A stretch of DNA of 64,000 nt from Lysinibacillus sp. FSL K6-0232 (GCF_038008325.1 NZ_JBBOYW010000001.1:3379501-3443500); one strand, 5' to 3'; positions 27,924 through 37,797 are shown, numbered from the stretch's first letter. Notes: generated by a model not told the origin, from the letters alone. Made by a program: numbers and translations.

Positions 27924-28598
27924 CTATAGATTATTAAGTTTTTGACAAAAATTATGTTCATGTACATCTGCTAAAAATTGGTCATTAAAAATTTTATGTA
28001 GTATTTCCATATATAAATATTGTAGCTGCTCAAATCCTTGATGTAAGTTTCTAGATTGCTGATTTGCTTGTTGCGAAATATTGCTAAAATACCGTGGAAG
28101 CCCTTCGACTGCTGTTATTAAAAAATCCCGATTTGCTAGTAATTGTTGAATCCTATTTAACAGATGAACAACCTGATACTGAATTGCAATTGTTGGTAAA
28201 TCAATGACGATCTGATAAATATTTTTCCCTTCTTTATTGAGCTGATACCACTTAAAAAAATGAAATAAATAATCACTTACAACAATCGATTCATTTGGTA
28301 TGATGGCGATAATGCCACGACCAATACATAGCTCTGTTTCACATTGGTATATATTTGTGTCCTTTAAGTTTAGCTTAGTCACCAGTATGCTTTTAGCAGG
28401 TACTTGTAAAAATGAGTATTGCTCTTGTATAGAACGACTAACTTTCGGCAATGAATGAATACGACCTTTTCTAAATAATTGATTAAATGTTTCTTTCGTT
28501 ATGAAAGGAGTTCCATCCCTAGTTAAATATTTGTCATTCATCATCATCTCGCCCATTTTAATTTCTGCTACCTCTTCTAATGAATAGCACTCCATCAT
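27924..28598 (-). CDS. Orphan HsdS-like (type I specificity domain) protein
   Basis: A 224-residue protein that reads like one Methylase_S target-recognition half: YSLEEVAEIKMGE at the start, then TPFITKETFN, SILVTKLNLKD, GRGIIAIIPN, SDYLFHFFKW and the helix DLPTIAIQYQVVHLLNRIQQLLANRD that forms the conserved coiled coil. Type I specificity subunits normally have two such halves and sit with hsdM and hsdR; neither is present here. ATG at 28598 follows GGGGGATG; the frame continues to a TTG at 28679 without a ribosome site. It diverges from an XRE regulator. It could be a stand-alone DNA-binding protein. Confidence 0.65.
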   Translation of the reverse strand: MMECYSLEEVAEIKMGEMMMNDKYLTRDGTPFITKETFNQLFRKGRIHSLPKVSRSIQEQYSFLQVPAKSILVTKLNLKDTNIYQCETELCIGRGIIAIIPNESIVVSDYLFHFFKWYQLNKEGKNIYQIVIDLPTIAIQYQVVHLLNRIQQLLANRDFLITAVEGLPRYFSNISQQANQQSRNLHQGFEQLQYLYMEILHKIFNDQFLADVHEHNFCQKLNNL

Positions 28599-28815
28599 AT
28601 TTTCATCCCCCAATCTTATGTTGTAGTTGCTGACCATCAGCATAATGCTGTTTTCAAAATGCTTATTTAGTTGTTTCAATTAGGTCATTTGGCTAAGAAA
28701 AAGTATTACTCTAAAGATTGTACCATTTTAATGTAACATTTTCTCTATTATACCACTATAATAGTATAGTCATTTTAGTTGTTTTTCACTAGCTTTTAAC
28801 ATAGAGGTGAATCAT

Positions 28816-29205
28816 ATGTCAGATTTTTTAAAGCTAGTAGGTGAACAACTCCGTATTATTCGATTATCTAAAGGGCTAAGTCAGGAAGAAGTAGCTGAAA
28901 GAACAGGGAAATTAGGCTTTAGTAAAGGACGTATTTCCAATATTGAACATGGGCAATCCAATATAACGTTAAGTACATTGGAAACACTTATGAAGGCATT
29001 AGATATTTCCCCTGAAGAGCTTTTTAATTTTCAAAAATTATCTGGCGTTACTGATATTGAGGAAAAAAACCTCATGCTAGACATTCATCGCTCATTACTA
29101 CGGGAACGTAACTTAGACGAGGTAAAATATGTAGTACGCATTACAAAGGATTTTTTAGATACGATTGATTCACAAACAAAGAAAAACAGCTCCAATGGTC
29201 AATAG
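28816..29205 (+). CDS. XRE-family transcriptional regulator
   Basis: A 129-residue protein. Residues ~10-70 form a helix-turn-helix (LSKGLSQEEVAERT, GRISNIEHGQSNITLSTLETLMKALDI) and the rest is a short helical dimerisation tail. ATG at 28816 follows GAGGTGAATC. It is transcribed away from the HsdS-like gene, with about 215 bp of shared AT-rich promoter region between them, so it is the obvious candidate regulator of that gene. Confidence 0.85.
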   Translation: MSDFLKLVGEQLRIIRLSKGLSQEEVAERTGKLGFSKGRISNIEHGQSNITLSTLETLMKALDISPEELFNFQKLSGVTDIEEKNLMLDIHRSLLRERNLDEVKYVVRITKDFLDTIDSQTKKNSSNGQ

Positions 29206-29221
29206 CCTTGGAGCTGTTTCT
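29184..29221. terminator. Bidirectional terminator
   Basis: AAACAGCTCCAA pairs with TTGGAGCTGTTT; TTTCTT follows on the plus strand. It overlaps the 3' end of the XRE gene and lies 13 nt from the end of the opposite gene. Confidence 0.8.
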
Positions 29222-29233
29222 TCCTATTCAACA

Positions 29234-30109
29234 TTACATACCAAATTTCTGACGATAGCCACATTTTTTGCATAGCTCTTCTACAGCCTCTCTCCGTGAG
29301 AAGCCGTCTACAATACGATTAGCACGCTCCCCCTCTACAATTTCCGCAAAGGGTTTTTCATGGACATTGCCTAAATTAATAACACCTTCCCCATCTAGAC
29401 AGCAAGGTACAACTGTACCATCTACTAAAATGGCTGCCTGACTACGCAATGCATGGCAAAAGCCTTTTCCCTCATCCTCAGGCGCTAATAGGCTTGGCCA
29501 TCTAAATTCATGGTCTTGATTCAAATAAATATGAGGACCGATTTTAACCCCTTTACCGGGCTCTACCTTTTCTTCAATATGGTAATCCAAGCCATACTCG
29601 TTCTCTAAAATTTCTAATGTTTCCCGATTGCGACGTGCTGCAATGTCAGAAACATGATCCTTTTGTAAATTCCATAAACGATAAGAAATAATTGTGTTAT
29701 ATTCTCTAGAGTCACGTACAAAATCCAAAATATCCCCTAAATATTTCTCACGGTTTTCTGAACCTTCATGACCGTCAAAGCTATGTAAGGAGAAATTAAT
29801 TTGACGTAATGCTGGCTTGCCTAATAATTTTTCACGATTCTTTTTAATAAGTGTACCATTTGTTGTAATATTGACTTTAAAGCCTTTTTCATGAGCAGCA
29901 TCTAGCAGTTGGTCAATGCGTGGGTGTAAAAGTGGCTCCCCCTTTACATGCAAATAAATATATTTTGTATGTGGACGAATTTCATCTAATATATTATTAA
30001 ATTGCTCCACTTTTATAAGCCCCTTTGCACGAGCTGTTGGTGGGCAGAAGCTACATGCTAAATTACAAACACTCGTTATTTCTATATATACCTTTTTAAA
30101 TGTTTTCAA
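29234..30109 (-). CDS. Radical SAM protein with SPASM-like C terminus
   Basis: A 291-residue iron-sulfur enzyme. The radical SAM cluster motif is Cys15-x3-Cys19-x2-Cys22 (CNLACSFC), followed by YLHVKGEPLLHP (the GGE-like motif) and NITTNGT. The C-terminal ~70 residues carry Cys in CHALRS, VVPCCLDGEG, INLGNVHEKPF and CKKCGY, a twitch/SPASM arrangement for an auxiliary cluster. Members are peptide-modifying or anaerobic maturase enzymes; no precursor peptide or partner is next to it, so the substrate is open. ATG at 30109. Confidence 0.88.
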   Translation of the reverse strand: MKTFKKVYIEITSVCNLACSFCPPTARAKGLIKVEQFNNILDEIRPHTKYIYLHVKGEPLLHPRIDQLLDAAHEKGFKVNITTNGTLIKKNREKLLGKPALRQINFSLHSFDGHEGSENREKYLGDILDFVRDSREYNTIISYRLWNLQKDHVSDIAARRNRETLEILENEYGLDYHIEEKVEPGKGVKIGPHIYLNQDHEFRWPSLLAPEDEGKGFCHALRSQAAILVDGTVVPCCLDGEGVINLGNVHEKPFAEIVEGERANRIVDGFSRREAVEELCKKCGYRQKFGM

Positions 30110-30218
30110 CGTTTTTTCACCGTTCCAGTTCCGTAATTATTCAACTCTATTTTAACAAATTCGTAGATAAAAAACTTCTATCTGTTCAAATATCCTTTTA
30201 ACAGATAGAAGCTTTTAG

Positions 30219-31622
30219 CTATATATGCCGTTTCGTGTTTTTGGTGCCATCATATGAGTATAGCATAGGTTTATTATCTACATAGGTTTCCAAATGCACA
30301 GGACGTCCCCATAGCTGATAAATATAAGGCAGTACATTTTCTAAATAACGAGGGTCCAGCTCCATGCCTTCATAGCCATGTACTAAATATAGCTCACCAT
30401 TGCGTAAATAATCGCCATTTTTCACAACAATATATGGGAAGCCGCCATTCACGCGCATCGATACAAGCTGATCTCGTACTATTTCATGGTCTTTATCTGT
30501 AATACGATAGTCATTGCCCTTTTTTTGGAATAAATATAAATCTTCTCGTTTTGCCAAATCTTTTGTTAAATAGTTGCGGATAAAGGAAATATCAGATTCA
30601 ATTTCCCGCACCTCAAATATTTTATCGCGCCCAGAGTTTGGCTTTACCCCTAGCTCCTTCATCTCCTCAGTAGGGTGATCGTAGCGATATTCAATATCCT
30701 CAAAAATTTTAATGCCCAGATAATATGGGTTAATGGATGTTTTTGATGGTTGCACGACCCCTGCATTTAATTTAGCATACTCAATCGTTTCTGCAGTTGT
30801 TAGATGCAACTCACGCATAATTCGTTGATGCCAAAAGGATGCCCAGCCCTCATTCATAATTTTCGTTTCTAGCTGGGGCCAAAAATAAAGCATTTCCTCA
30901 CGCATCATTGTTAAAATATCTCGCTGCCATTCCTCCAGCTCGCGACTATACTCCTCTAAAAATAATAATAAATCCTTTTCGGGCTTTGGCGGAAAATGCT
31001 TTAAACGTCGCTTTGCTGGCTTATAGACCTTTTCTTTTTCCTCGATGCTCCATAAATCATCATATAAGGAGCGTGTTGGCAGCTTTTCCTCCTCCTGCTC
31101 ATCCTCATCGCTCCAAGATAGCTTTGGTCGTACAAGTGAGGGGTCAATATGCTCTTGAATGGCTAAGACTGCATCCAAAAAACGCTCAACCTCATCCTTG
31201 CCATACTCCCTTTCATAGCTAGCAATGCGTTCAGCCGTGGCAGTCATGCTCTCCACCATATCTCTTCGTGTATTTGAAAAACGAACATTATTTTTGAAAA
31301 AATCACAATGCGCTAATACATGGGCAATAATTAATTTATTTTGTGTTAATGTATTTGTATCCAGTAAAAATGCGTAGCACGGATTGGAATTAATAACAAG
31401 CTCATAAATTTGACTAAGCCCTAAATCATATTGAAGCTTCATTTTATGAAACTGCTTACCAAAGCTCCAATGTGAAAAACGTGTAGGCATGCCATAGGCT
31501 CCAAATGTATAAATAATATCTGCTGGACAAATTTCGTAACGCATCGGATAAAAATCTAAGCCAAAGCCTGAGGCAATTTCAGTAATTTCATCAATGGCTC
31601 GATGAAGCGCTTTTGTATCCAT
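30219..31622 (-). CDS. spoVR: SpoVR family protein
   Basis: Required for normal spore cortex in Bacillus; molecular activity unknown. The 467-residue product has the family's conserved [25 protein letters not shown] region, the [32 protein letters not shown] block and the central [24 protein letters not shown] motif with Glu and His typical of a metal-binding site. AAAGGAGGAGG precedes ATG at 31622. It follows yhbH by about 33 bp in the same direction. The three genes prkA, yhbH and spoVR occur together across many bacteria (yeaG-yeaH-ycgB type). Confidence 0.95.
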   Translation of the reverse strand: MDTKALHRAIDEITEIASGFGLDFYPMRYEICPADIIYTFGAYGMPTRFSHWSFGKQFHKMKLQYDLGLSQIYELVINSNPCYAFLLDTNTLTQNKLIIAHVLAHCDFFKNNVRFSNTRRDMVESMTATAERIASYEREYGKDEVERFLDAVLAIQEHIDPSLVRPKLSWSDEDEQEEEKLPTRSLYDDLWSIEEKEKVYKPAKRRLKHFPPKPEKDLLLFLEEYSRELEEWQRDILTMMREEMLYFWPQLETKIMNEGWASFWHQRIMRELHLTTAETIEYAKLNAGVVQPSKTSINPYYLGIKIFEDIEYRYDHPTEEMKELGVKPNSGRDKIFEVREIESDISFIRNYLTKDLAKREDLYLFQKKGNDYRITDKDHEIVRDQLVSMRVNGGFPYIVVKNGDYLRNGELYLVHGYEGMELDPRYLENVLPYIYQLWGRPVHLETYVDNKPMLYSYDGTKNTKRHI

Positions 31623-31655
31623 TGTACGCCTCCTCCTTTGAACGTGATACTGACC

Positions 31656-32813
31656 TTACTCTTCATTTTTTTTAAAAAAGCTTTTTAACGCATCATAGAC
31701 ATCACCTTTTTTACGCAAAATATGGTATCTAAACTTGGGATCATCTATTTTTTTATACGTATACATTAATGTTGAAAAACGATTATGCTGATTGACCTCC
31801 CCATAGCCAAACATACTGGACACATCCATTAGCTCTCCAACAAGCTTTAAACACTTCTCATTATCCATTGAAATATTTTCACCATCTGAAAAATGCACAG
31901 GATAAATATTGTAGCGTGAAGGGTGATACTTCTCCTGAATTAACTCTAATGCCTTTTTATAAGCAGATGAGCAGATTGTTCCGCCACTTTCACCCTTTGT
32001 AAAAAACGCCTCCTCTGTTACGACCTTTGCCTCTGTATGGTGTGCAATAAATTCTATTTCAACGGTTTCATATTTTGAACGTAAAAACTTTGTCATCCAA
32101 AAGAAAAAGCTGCGTGCACAATATTTTTCAAAAGCTCCCATCGAGCCACTTGTATCCATCATCGCCAGCACAACTGCTTTAGATTCTGGCTTCTCAATCT
32201 CATCCCATGTTTTAAAACGCAAATCATCATTATGAATAGGTGTTATTTGTGGCTTGCCCTGCATCGCATTGCGCTTTAATGCATTTAAAATTGTGCGCTT
32301 TTTATCAACATTGCCCATTAAGCCTTTTTTGCGAATATCATTAAATTCTATTTTTTCCGTTTTAATATCTGCCTTTTCTTTCTGCTGCAAATTCGGTAGC
32401 TCTAATTCGTGAAATAACACATTTTGAATTTCCTCAATGCTTACTTCCGCTTCATAGTAATCTTGACCAGGCTTGTCACCGGCTTCTTTGCCATTGCCCT
32501 GCCCCTGATTGCCCTTGCTGCCATCACGCGCCACAACATCCCCAATATTACTATCACCTTGTCCTTGCCCTACATGCTTAGAGTTATCATAGTTATAACG
32601 AATTTTATATTCATCTAGGGAACGTATTGGGATTTTAATAACCTCACGACCATTGGACATTACAATGCTTTCTTCACTGACTAAATCAGGTAAATTATTT
32701 TTTATCGCATCTTTTACTTTCTCCATATGTCGCTGTTGGTCTTGGTGCCCTTTACGATGGAGGGACCAATTTTCCTGAGAGATAACAAACCCCTTATTTT
32801 CGTGTTCAGTCAT
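31656..32813 (-). CDS. yhbH: YhbH/YeaH family protein (DUF444, VWA-like)
   Basis: Sporulation-linked partner of PrkA. The 385-residue product has the DUF444 layout: an N-terminal [25 protein letters not shown] region, a Gly/Gln/Asp-rich linker, [11 protein letters not shown], then a von Willebrand A-like domain with the metal site DTSGSMG and a second site in HFSDGEN. The start is ATG at 32813 after GTGAGG; a GTG four codons upstream coincides with that site. It lies between prkA and spoVR, all on the minus strand. Confidence 0.94.
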   Translation of the reverse strand: MTEHENKGFVISQENWSLHRKGHQDQQRHMEKVKDAIKNNLPDLVSEESIVMSNGREVIKIPIRSLDEYKIRYNYDNSKHVGQGQGDSNIGDVVARDGSKGNQGQGNGKEAGDKPGQDYYEAEVSIEEIQNVLFHELELPNLQQKEKADIKTEKIEFNDIRKKGLMGNVDKKRTILNALKRNAMQGKPQITPIHNDDLRFKTWDEIEKPESKAVVLAMMDTSGSMGAFEKYCARSFFFWMTKFLRSKYETVEIEFIAHHTEAKVVTEEAFFTKGESGGTICSSAYKKALELIQEKYHPSRYNIYPVHFSDGENISMDNEKCLKLVGELMDVSSMFGYGEVNQHNRFSTLMYTYKKIDDPKFRYHILRKKGDVYDALKSFFKKNEE

Positions 32814-32952
32814 TTTTATCCTCACCCATCTATTAAATTCACTTTTTCTATCCTATGCTTGAAAGCCACGTTCTTGAACTTTTTTCGTAAAATCAATTCT
32901 GATAATAAAAGGAGTGCCCTTAAAATCGGACACTCCTATCTAGCTTAGGTCT

Positions 32953-34848
32953 TTAGCGATTAAGCAAGCTGCCTACATATTGCAGCAATTCATTGGCAGA
33001 TGTTGTGTTGTAGCCATGCTCATCCACAAGCCTTGCCACAACCTCATTAATTTTCTTAAGCTGTGATTCATCAGGCATTTTTGAAGAGGTTGTAATTTTC
33101 ACAACATCTTTTAAATCAGCAAATAATTTCTTTTGAATCGCTTCTCGTAATCTTTCATGAGAATTATAGTCAAAACGCTTGCCTTTTCGTGCATAGGCAG
33201 AAATGCGAATAAGAATCTCCTCACGAAATGCCTTTTTAGCATTTTCTGAGATGCCAATTTGCTCCTCAATCGAGCGCATTAATTTTTCATCAGGATTCAT
33301 TTCCTCACCAGTGAGTGGATCGTAAAGTTTATGCTTATTACAAAATGCCTCTACATTATCGAGATAATTATTCATCAATGTTTTAGCCGATTCCTCATAT
33401 GAGTAGACAAATGCCTTCTGCACCTCATTTTTAGCAATTTCATCATACTCTTTCCGTGCCACTGCAATATAATTCATATATTTTTCGCGATCCTCTTGAG
33501 AAATGGAAGCATGCTGATCCAGGCCATCCTTTAGTGCTCGTAAAACATCTAATGCATTAATGGATGGTACTTCTTTACGAATAATCGCAGAAGAAATACG
33601 GTTAATAATATAGCGTGGATCAATGCCGTTCATGCCTTCGTTCGGAAACTCTTTTTTCAGCTCCTCCAAGTCAACGGAATTAAATCCCTCCACATTTTCT
33701 CCGTCGTACAAGCGCATTTTCTTAATTAAATCCACACCTTGCTTTTTCGGTACTTCCAATCGAGTGAGAACCGAAAAGATTGCTGCGGCCTTTAAAGCAT
33801 GCGGTGCAATATGGACATGGGACATATCGCTCTCTTTAATCATCTTTTCATAAATATGCTCTTCCTGACTCACCTTTAAGTTATACGGAATTGGCATCAC
33901 AATAATACGAGAATGCAATGCTTCATTCTTTTTATTAGAAATAAACGAGCGATATTCTGTTTCATTTGTATGAGCAACAATTAACTCATCTGCGCTAATT
34001 AACGCAAATCTGCCTGCTTTAAAGTTCCCCTCCTGTGTTAAGGATAATAAATTCCATAAGAATTTTTCATCCAGCTTCAGCATTTCTTGGAATTCCATCA
34101 TACCTCGATTCGCCTTATTCAGCTCTCCATCAAAGCGATATGCACGAGGGTCAGACTCTGAACCAAATTCACCAATCGTTGAAAAATCAATGCTTCCTGT
34201 TAAATCTGCAATATCCTGTGATTTAGGGTCTGATGGTGTAAATGTTCCAATGCCTACACGTTTATCCTCTGAAAAAGTAATACGTTCAATCATCACATTT
34301 TCAATACGTCCATCATATTCCTTTTCAAGACGCATCGTATTTAAAGGTGATAAGCTCCCCTCAATTCGTATACCGTATTCTTCAAAAAAGTCGTTACGCA
34401 AATGATGTGGAATTAAATGCAACGGGTCTTCATGCATTGGACATCCTTTAATGGCATAAACTGCGCCCTCATCTGTGCGCGAATATTGCTCTAACCCTCG
34501 CTTTAACAAGGTAACAATTGTTGATTTACCACCACTAACAGGTCCCATTAATAATAAAATACGCTTTCTAACATCTAACCTGCGTGCTGCTGGATGGAAA
34601 TATTCCTCCACCAACCTTTCAATTGCTGATTCAAGCCCAAAAATTTCATGTCCGAAAAATTTGTACATTTTTTGCCCATCGCGTTCCTCTACACCAGCAC
34701 TTTTTATCATATTGTAGACGCGTGAATGGGCTGTTTGAGCAACTTCAGGTCTTTCCCTAATAATGTTTAAATACTCTGCAAATGTTCCTTCCCACTTCAG
34801 CCTATTTTCTTCTTCGCGATAGTTTTTCACTTTATCTAAAATGTTAAT
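32953..34848 (-). CDS. prkA: PrkA family serine protein kinase, apparent ATT start
   Basis: PrkA is an AAA+-type protein with kinase-like C terminus, active in sporulation and stress. Motifs: HPAARRLDVRKRILLLMGPVSGGKST (Walker A), EMLKLDEKFLWNLLSLTQEGNF, and an extended C-terminal domain. The best N terminus is six codons upstream of the first standard start (GTG 34830): INILDKVKNYREEENRLKWEG aligns residue for residue with B. subtilis PrkA from its Met. The codon there is ATT (34848-34846), six bases after a perfect GGAGGG. The GTG has no ribosome site at usable distance. So translation probably starts at ATT, which is rare. Confidence 0.9.
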   Translation of the reverse strand: MNILDKVKNYREEENRLKWEGTFAEYLNIIRERPEVAQTAHSRVYNMIKSAGVEERDGQKMYKFFGHEIFGLESAIERLVEEYFHPAARRLDVRKRILLLMGPVSGGKSTIVTLLKRGLEQYSRTDEGAVYAIKGCPMHEDPLHLIPHHLRNDFFEEYGIRIEGSLSPLNTMRLEKEYDGRIENVMIERITFSEDKRVGIGTFTPSDPKSQDIADLTGSIDFSTIGEFGSESDPRAYRFDGELNKANRGMMEFQEMLKLDEKFLWNLLSLTQEGNFKAGRFALISADELIVAHTNETEYRSFISNKKNEALHSRIIVMPIPYNLKVSQEEHIYEKMIKESDMSHVHIAPHALKAAAIFSVLTRLEVPKKQGVDLIKKMRLYDGENVEGFNSVDLEELKKEFPNEGMNGIDPRYIINRISSAIIRKEVPSINALDVLRALKDGLDQHASISQEDREKYMNYIAVARKEYDEIAKNEVQKAFVYSYEESAKTLMNNYLDNVEAFCNKHKLYDPLTGEEMNPDEKLMRSIEEQIGISENAKKAFREEILIRISAYARKGKRFDYNSHERLREAIQKKLFADLKDVVKITTSSKMPDESQLKKINEVVARLVDEHGYNTTSANELLQYVGSLLNR

Positions 34849-34881
34849 AGCCTTCCCTCCATTCAGGGCTTGATTTATAAC

Positions 34882-34911
34882 ATACTATGAAGGAAATGAC
34901 ATGATGATACC
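34882..34911 (-). promoter_or_regulatory. Possible sigma-E-type promoter of prkA
   Basis: CATAGTAT (34889-34882) matches 6 of 8 positions of the sigma-E -10 and lies 14 bases from GTATCAT, which only partly fits the -35. prkA is sigma-E controlled in B. subtilis. Weak evidence by itself. The rest of 34912-35150 is AT-rich with nothing else clear. Confidence 0.35.
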
Positions 34912-35161
34912 CATTACTTTTTCTTTCCTACAGTTTCTTCTTATCCATTCTTGTTTAAAGTTGTCCCAAACACTTGTGAAATCAGGCTAAAACTACATTT
35001 ATAATTAATTAAGGGAATATTTTTGCTTAGCAAAAGTGACATACTTTATTCATTCATGCACATAGGCAGCACGTCTGTTAGTATGTATTTTTTCCACTAA
35101 TAAGCTTGCTGAATGAAGATAAAAATTTCGGTTATTCTAACGTTAGAAAGGAGGTCCATCA

Positions 35162-36157
35162 TTGTATCGCCATTGTCAATTTCTTTTATTGTTCATGCTG
35201 TTAGGGGCGTTTTTGTGCCCAATTCCCTCTTTCGCAAAGGAGGAGCTTACAGAAGCAGAACTTTTACAGCAGCGTATGTCCTATTATGTACAATTTGATG
35301 AATTACTCATTCCTTGGCATTTTTTAGCCGCTATCGACCAATATGAAAGAAATCTACAATCCGTTCGTAAAGATATTCCAACAAGAGATGGCTATTTGGC
35401 TATCCAATTTTCAGATGAATATTGGTCAGGAGCATTAAACCCTATAAAAGAAGATACAAATCCTGAAACCATTAGCTACTTTGGAGGAATGGGCTTAGAT
35501 GGAAATAATGATGGTATTGCAAGCCCACAAGATGATGAAGATGTTATTTTCTCGATGGCTAGCTATTTAGGCAAATTTGGCAACACAGATGAAGACTTTA
35601 AATTAGCGTTATGGGAATATTACGGCAGCGAAGAAGCTGTTAATCAAATTGTGACGATTTCGACATTATACAGGCACTTTAAAACAACAGAGCTGGATGA
35701 CCATACCTTTCCAGTTAGCATTCAGTCTAATTATAGCTACAGGGGCACATGGGGAGCAAATAGAGGCTGGGGTGGACGTCGTATCCATGAAGGCACAGAT
35801 ATTTTTGCAAACTATGGAACACCTGTCTTATCTACCTCATATGGCATTGTTGAGATAAAAGGCTGGAATCAATTTGGTGGCTGGCGTATTGGTATTCGTG
35901 ACAATCATAATTCCTATCATTATTATGCCCATCTTGGTAGCTATCATAAGGATATTGAAGTAGGTACAATTGTAAAGCCAGGCACTGTTCTTGGCTATGT
36001 TGGCAGCTCTGGCTATGGTAAAGAAGGAACATCTGGTAAATTCCCTCCACATCTGCACTATGGTATTTACAAATTTAATGGCAGAACCGAATGGGCATTT
36101 GACCCATATCCTTCCTTATTACAATGGGAGCGTCAGGCAAAAAATCAAAAACAATAA
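35162..36157 (+). CDS. LytH-like M23 peptidase (spore cortex)
   Basis: A secreted peptidoglycan endopeptidase of 331 residues. Residues 1-24 are a signal peptide ending SFA. The middle (30-185) is an uncharacterised helical region. The C-terminal LytM domain has the zinc ligands in RIHEGTDIFA and PPHLHYG and the typical GTPVLSTSYGIV strand. The order and length match B. subtilis LytH, the L-Ala-D-Glu peptidase that makes single L-Ala side chains in cortex. The start is TTG at 35162 after AAGGAGG. It neighbours the sporulation block prkA-yhbH-spoVR, which is transcribed away from it. Confidence 0.85.
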   Translation: MYRHCQFLLLFMLLGAFLCPIPSFAKEELTEAELLQQRMSYYVQFDELLIPWHFLAAIDQYERNLQSVRKDIPTRDGYLAIQFSDEYWSGALNPIKEDTNPETISYFGGMGLDGNNDGIASPQDDEDVIFSMASYLGKFGNTDEDFKLALWEYYGSEEAVNQIVTISTLYRHFKTTELDDHTFPVSIQSNYSYRGTWGANRGWGGRRIHEGTDIFANYGTPVLSTSYGIVEIKGWNQFGGWRIGIRDNHNSYHYYAHLGSYHKDIEVGTIVKPGTVLGYVGSSGYGKEGTSGKFPPHLHYGIYKFNGRTEWAFDPYPSLLQWERQAKNQKQ

Positions 36158-36172
36158 ATGGATTTTATTAAG

Positions 36173-36207
36173 AGCACTTCAAGCATTTTGCTGAAAGTGC
36201 TTTTTTA
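36173..36207 (+). terminator. Terminator after the LytH-like gene
   Basis: AGCACTT pairs with AAGTGCT and is followed by TTTTTT. Confidence 0.85.
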
Positions 36208-36405
36208 ATAAACATATCTCAAAAAGGTATCAAATAGTTGTTATACTACTATATATTTTTGATTATTTATGGAATTGTATAAGCGAAACTATTATACTAA
36301 AAAACTATTTTCAATAAAGTTCTTAAGTATTCATAAAAATAGGTATAAAATAATAATTATTATTGATCAATATGCTCTATATGGAATAAGTAATGAGGTG
36401 GGAAC

Positions 36406-36726
36406 ATGAAAAGGATTTTCCAATTTAAAACACTGAAAGCTCGCATTTTAAGTGCATTTATACTTTTATTAACAATTGTCATTAGCTTTACAAGCTACAC
36501 TTATATTTCCAATACAAATATGGAAAAACAAGCGGAAAGCTTAGTACAGGAAGATTTAATTGTCTTAAATGCAAGTAAGAACTTAGCACTTTCTATGAGT
36601 GTTCGTTTATCAGCAGCCTTTAACTTTATCTCAACAGGTGATATAGCTCATAAAGAAACATTTAATGATTATCGTGCAATGGCTGGTGAGGAGCTAAATA
36701 ACCAGCTACAGCAATTTAAAGTTTAA
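36406..36726 (+). pseudogene. Methyl-accepting chemotaxis protein remnant with internal deletion
   Basis: The first ~95 residues are a normal MCP N terminus: basic KTLKARILSAF, a membrane segment, then a periplasmic helix with NLALSMSVRLSAAFNF. The frame then ends LQQFKV-stop. QFKV-stop is the usual C terminus of MCPs, including the intact one at 47-49 kb (NQFKVSQ). No second membrane segment, HAMP or signalling domain is present. I infer a large in-frame internal deletion of several hundred codons that joined both ends. GAGGTGGGAAC precedes the ATG, so the stub could still be made. Confidence 0.7.
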
Positions 36727-36731
36727 TGAAA

Positions 36732-36780
36732 AATAGCAAGCGGGTGTTTCAAAAGTCGTTTGAAACACCCACTTGCTATT
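36732..36780 (-). terminator. Terminator at the end of the next minus-strand gene
   Basis: AATAGCAAGCGGGTGTTTCA pairs with its near-perfect complement at 36761-36780 (one mismatch). On the minus strand TTTTT follows. It overlaps the last codons of the 36776 gene. Confidence 0.8.
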
Positions 36781-37438
36781 GCCATTGTCGAATAGGAACC
36801 CTTTCCAATTCATGGCGCTTAATAATAACGCTAATCTTTTGAAACCATTGCTCACATAGTTCCAATGCTTCCTCATATTCATCTGTATCCCTTTCAATTG
36901 GATGGTCACTATTTTCCATAAATATATATTCAACAATAGGGGCTGCTAGATGATCCACAACTAGCTTTAATGATAGCTGTGAAACTGTATCTTCCTCCTC
37001 AAGCTCCTCCATTTCATCTAATAATGAGCTACCTATTAAATAGTTTTTCGCTTTTCGTATAGTTGCTTCATCCTCCACCACTGCTACCTCATATATTTTA
37101 TTAAATGGAATTTCTATTACTTTGAGCGGGTCATCCAATGCTTCTCGCTGTGCTACAATCAGCATATTCGTTTGCTCATTTAACAATAAAGCATGTAAAA
37201 CATCCTGTGATATTGTGCATTGTGTATGAGGAATAGCTGTTATCTCTGCCTCACTTGCCTCCCGCATATTCGCTAAATGCTGCATTTCACTATAACGCGC
37301 TTTTATATAACGCACGCTGCCTATACCAACTAAAGCTATACCAATGATAAAAAAGAGCTGCTGAATAATCATCAGCTCAATAGCATTTGCTAGAACAAGA
37401 TAGATAATCCCCAATAAAATGAAAAAAATAATTTTCAT
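36776..37438 (-). CDS. Membrane-anchored protein, unknown function
   Basis: A 220-residue protein with two N-terminal membrane segments (FFILLGIIYLVLA and LFFIIGIALVGIG) and a ~170-residue cytosolic part. The latter has a mixed beta/alpha pattern (MLIVAQREALDDPLKVIEIPFNKIYEV), resembling PH-like or DUF-type membrane-associated domains, and a very acidic stretch (LLDEMEELEEEDT). No named family recognised. ATG at 37438; the gene is alone on its transcript. Confidence 0.7.
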   Translation of the reverse strand: MKIIFFILLGIIYLVLANAIELMIIQQLFFIIGIALVGIGSVRYIKARYSEMQHLANMREASEAEITAIPHTQCTISQDVLHALLLNEQTNMLIVAQREALDDPLKVIEIPFNKIYEVAVVEDEATIRKAKNYLIGSSLLDEMEELEEEDTVSQLSLKLVVDHLAAPIVEYIFMENSDHPIERDTDEYEEALELCEQWFQKISVIIKRHELERVPIRQWQ

Positions 37439-37534
37439 TGCTCTCCCGCCCTTAAGTAAGATAATTGCTAGAAAAAATCCTGTGATATACTAGCAATCAT
37501 ATTCTTAAGACTATCTTTTCATACTTCTTTGCTA

Positions 37535-37573
37535 CAAAAAAAGACATCGAGATTGAATTTCTCGATGTCTTTC
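37535..37573. terminator. Bidirectional terminator
   Basis: AAAGACATCGAGA pairs perfectly with TCTCGATGTCTTT, with a flanking A run. It lies just after the small membrane-protein gene. Confidence 0.85.
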
Positions 37574-37602
37574 ACTCACTTACCCCTAAGTGTTTGAATA
37601 TA

Positions 37603-37797
37603 TTATACGTTTTGTGTTACAAGGAGCACTGATGGTATAAAGGATAGCGCAAACATCGCTACATACCATAGTGACGTACGACGTAATGAAAAACGAACTT
37701 TTTTACGTTCTGCATAAAAAATATCTAACATAATTGCAACAATAAAAGGCATTGTAATACATGCAATAGCTACTAATAAGATGTCAAAATAAATCAT
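37603..37797 (-). CDS. Small two-pass membrane protein
   Basis: 64 residues with two hydrophobic helices (DILLVAIACITMPFIVAIML and TSLWYVAMFALSFIPSVLLV) joined by a basic loop (ERKKVRFSLRRT), so the loop should face the cytoplasm. Unknown role. ATG at 37797 follows AGGGGTG. Confidence 0.65.
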   Translation of the reverse strand: MIYFDILLVAIACITMPFIVAIMLDIFYAERKKVRFSLRRTSLWYVAMFALSFIPSVLLVTQNV

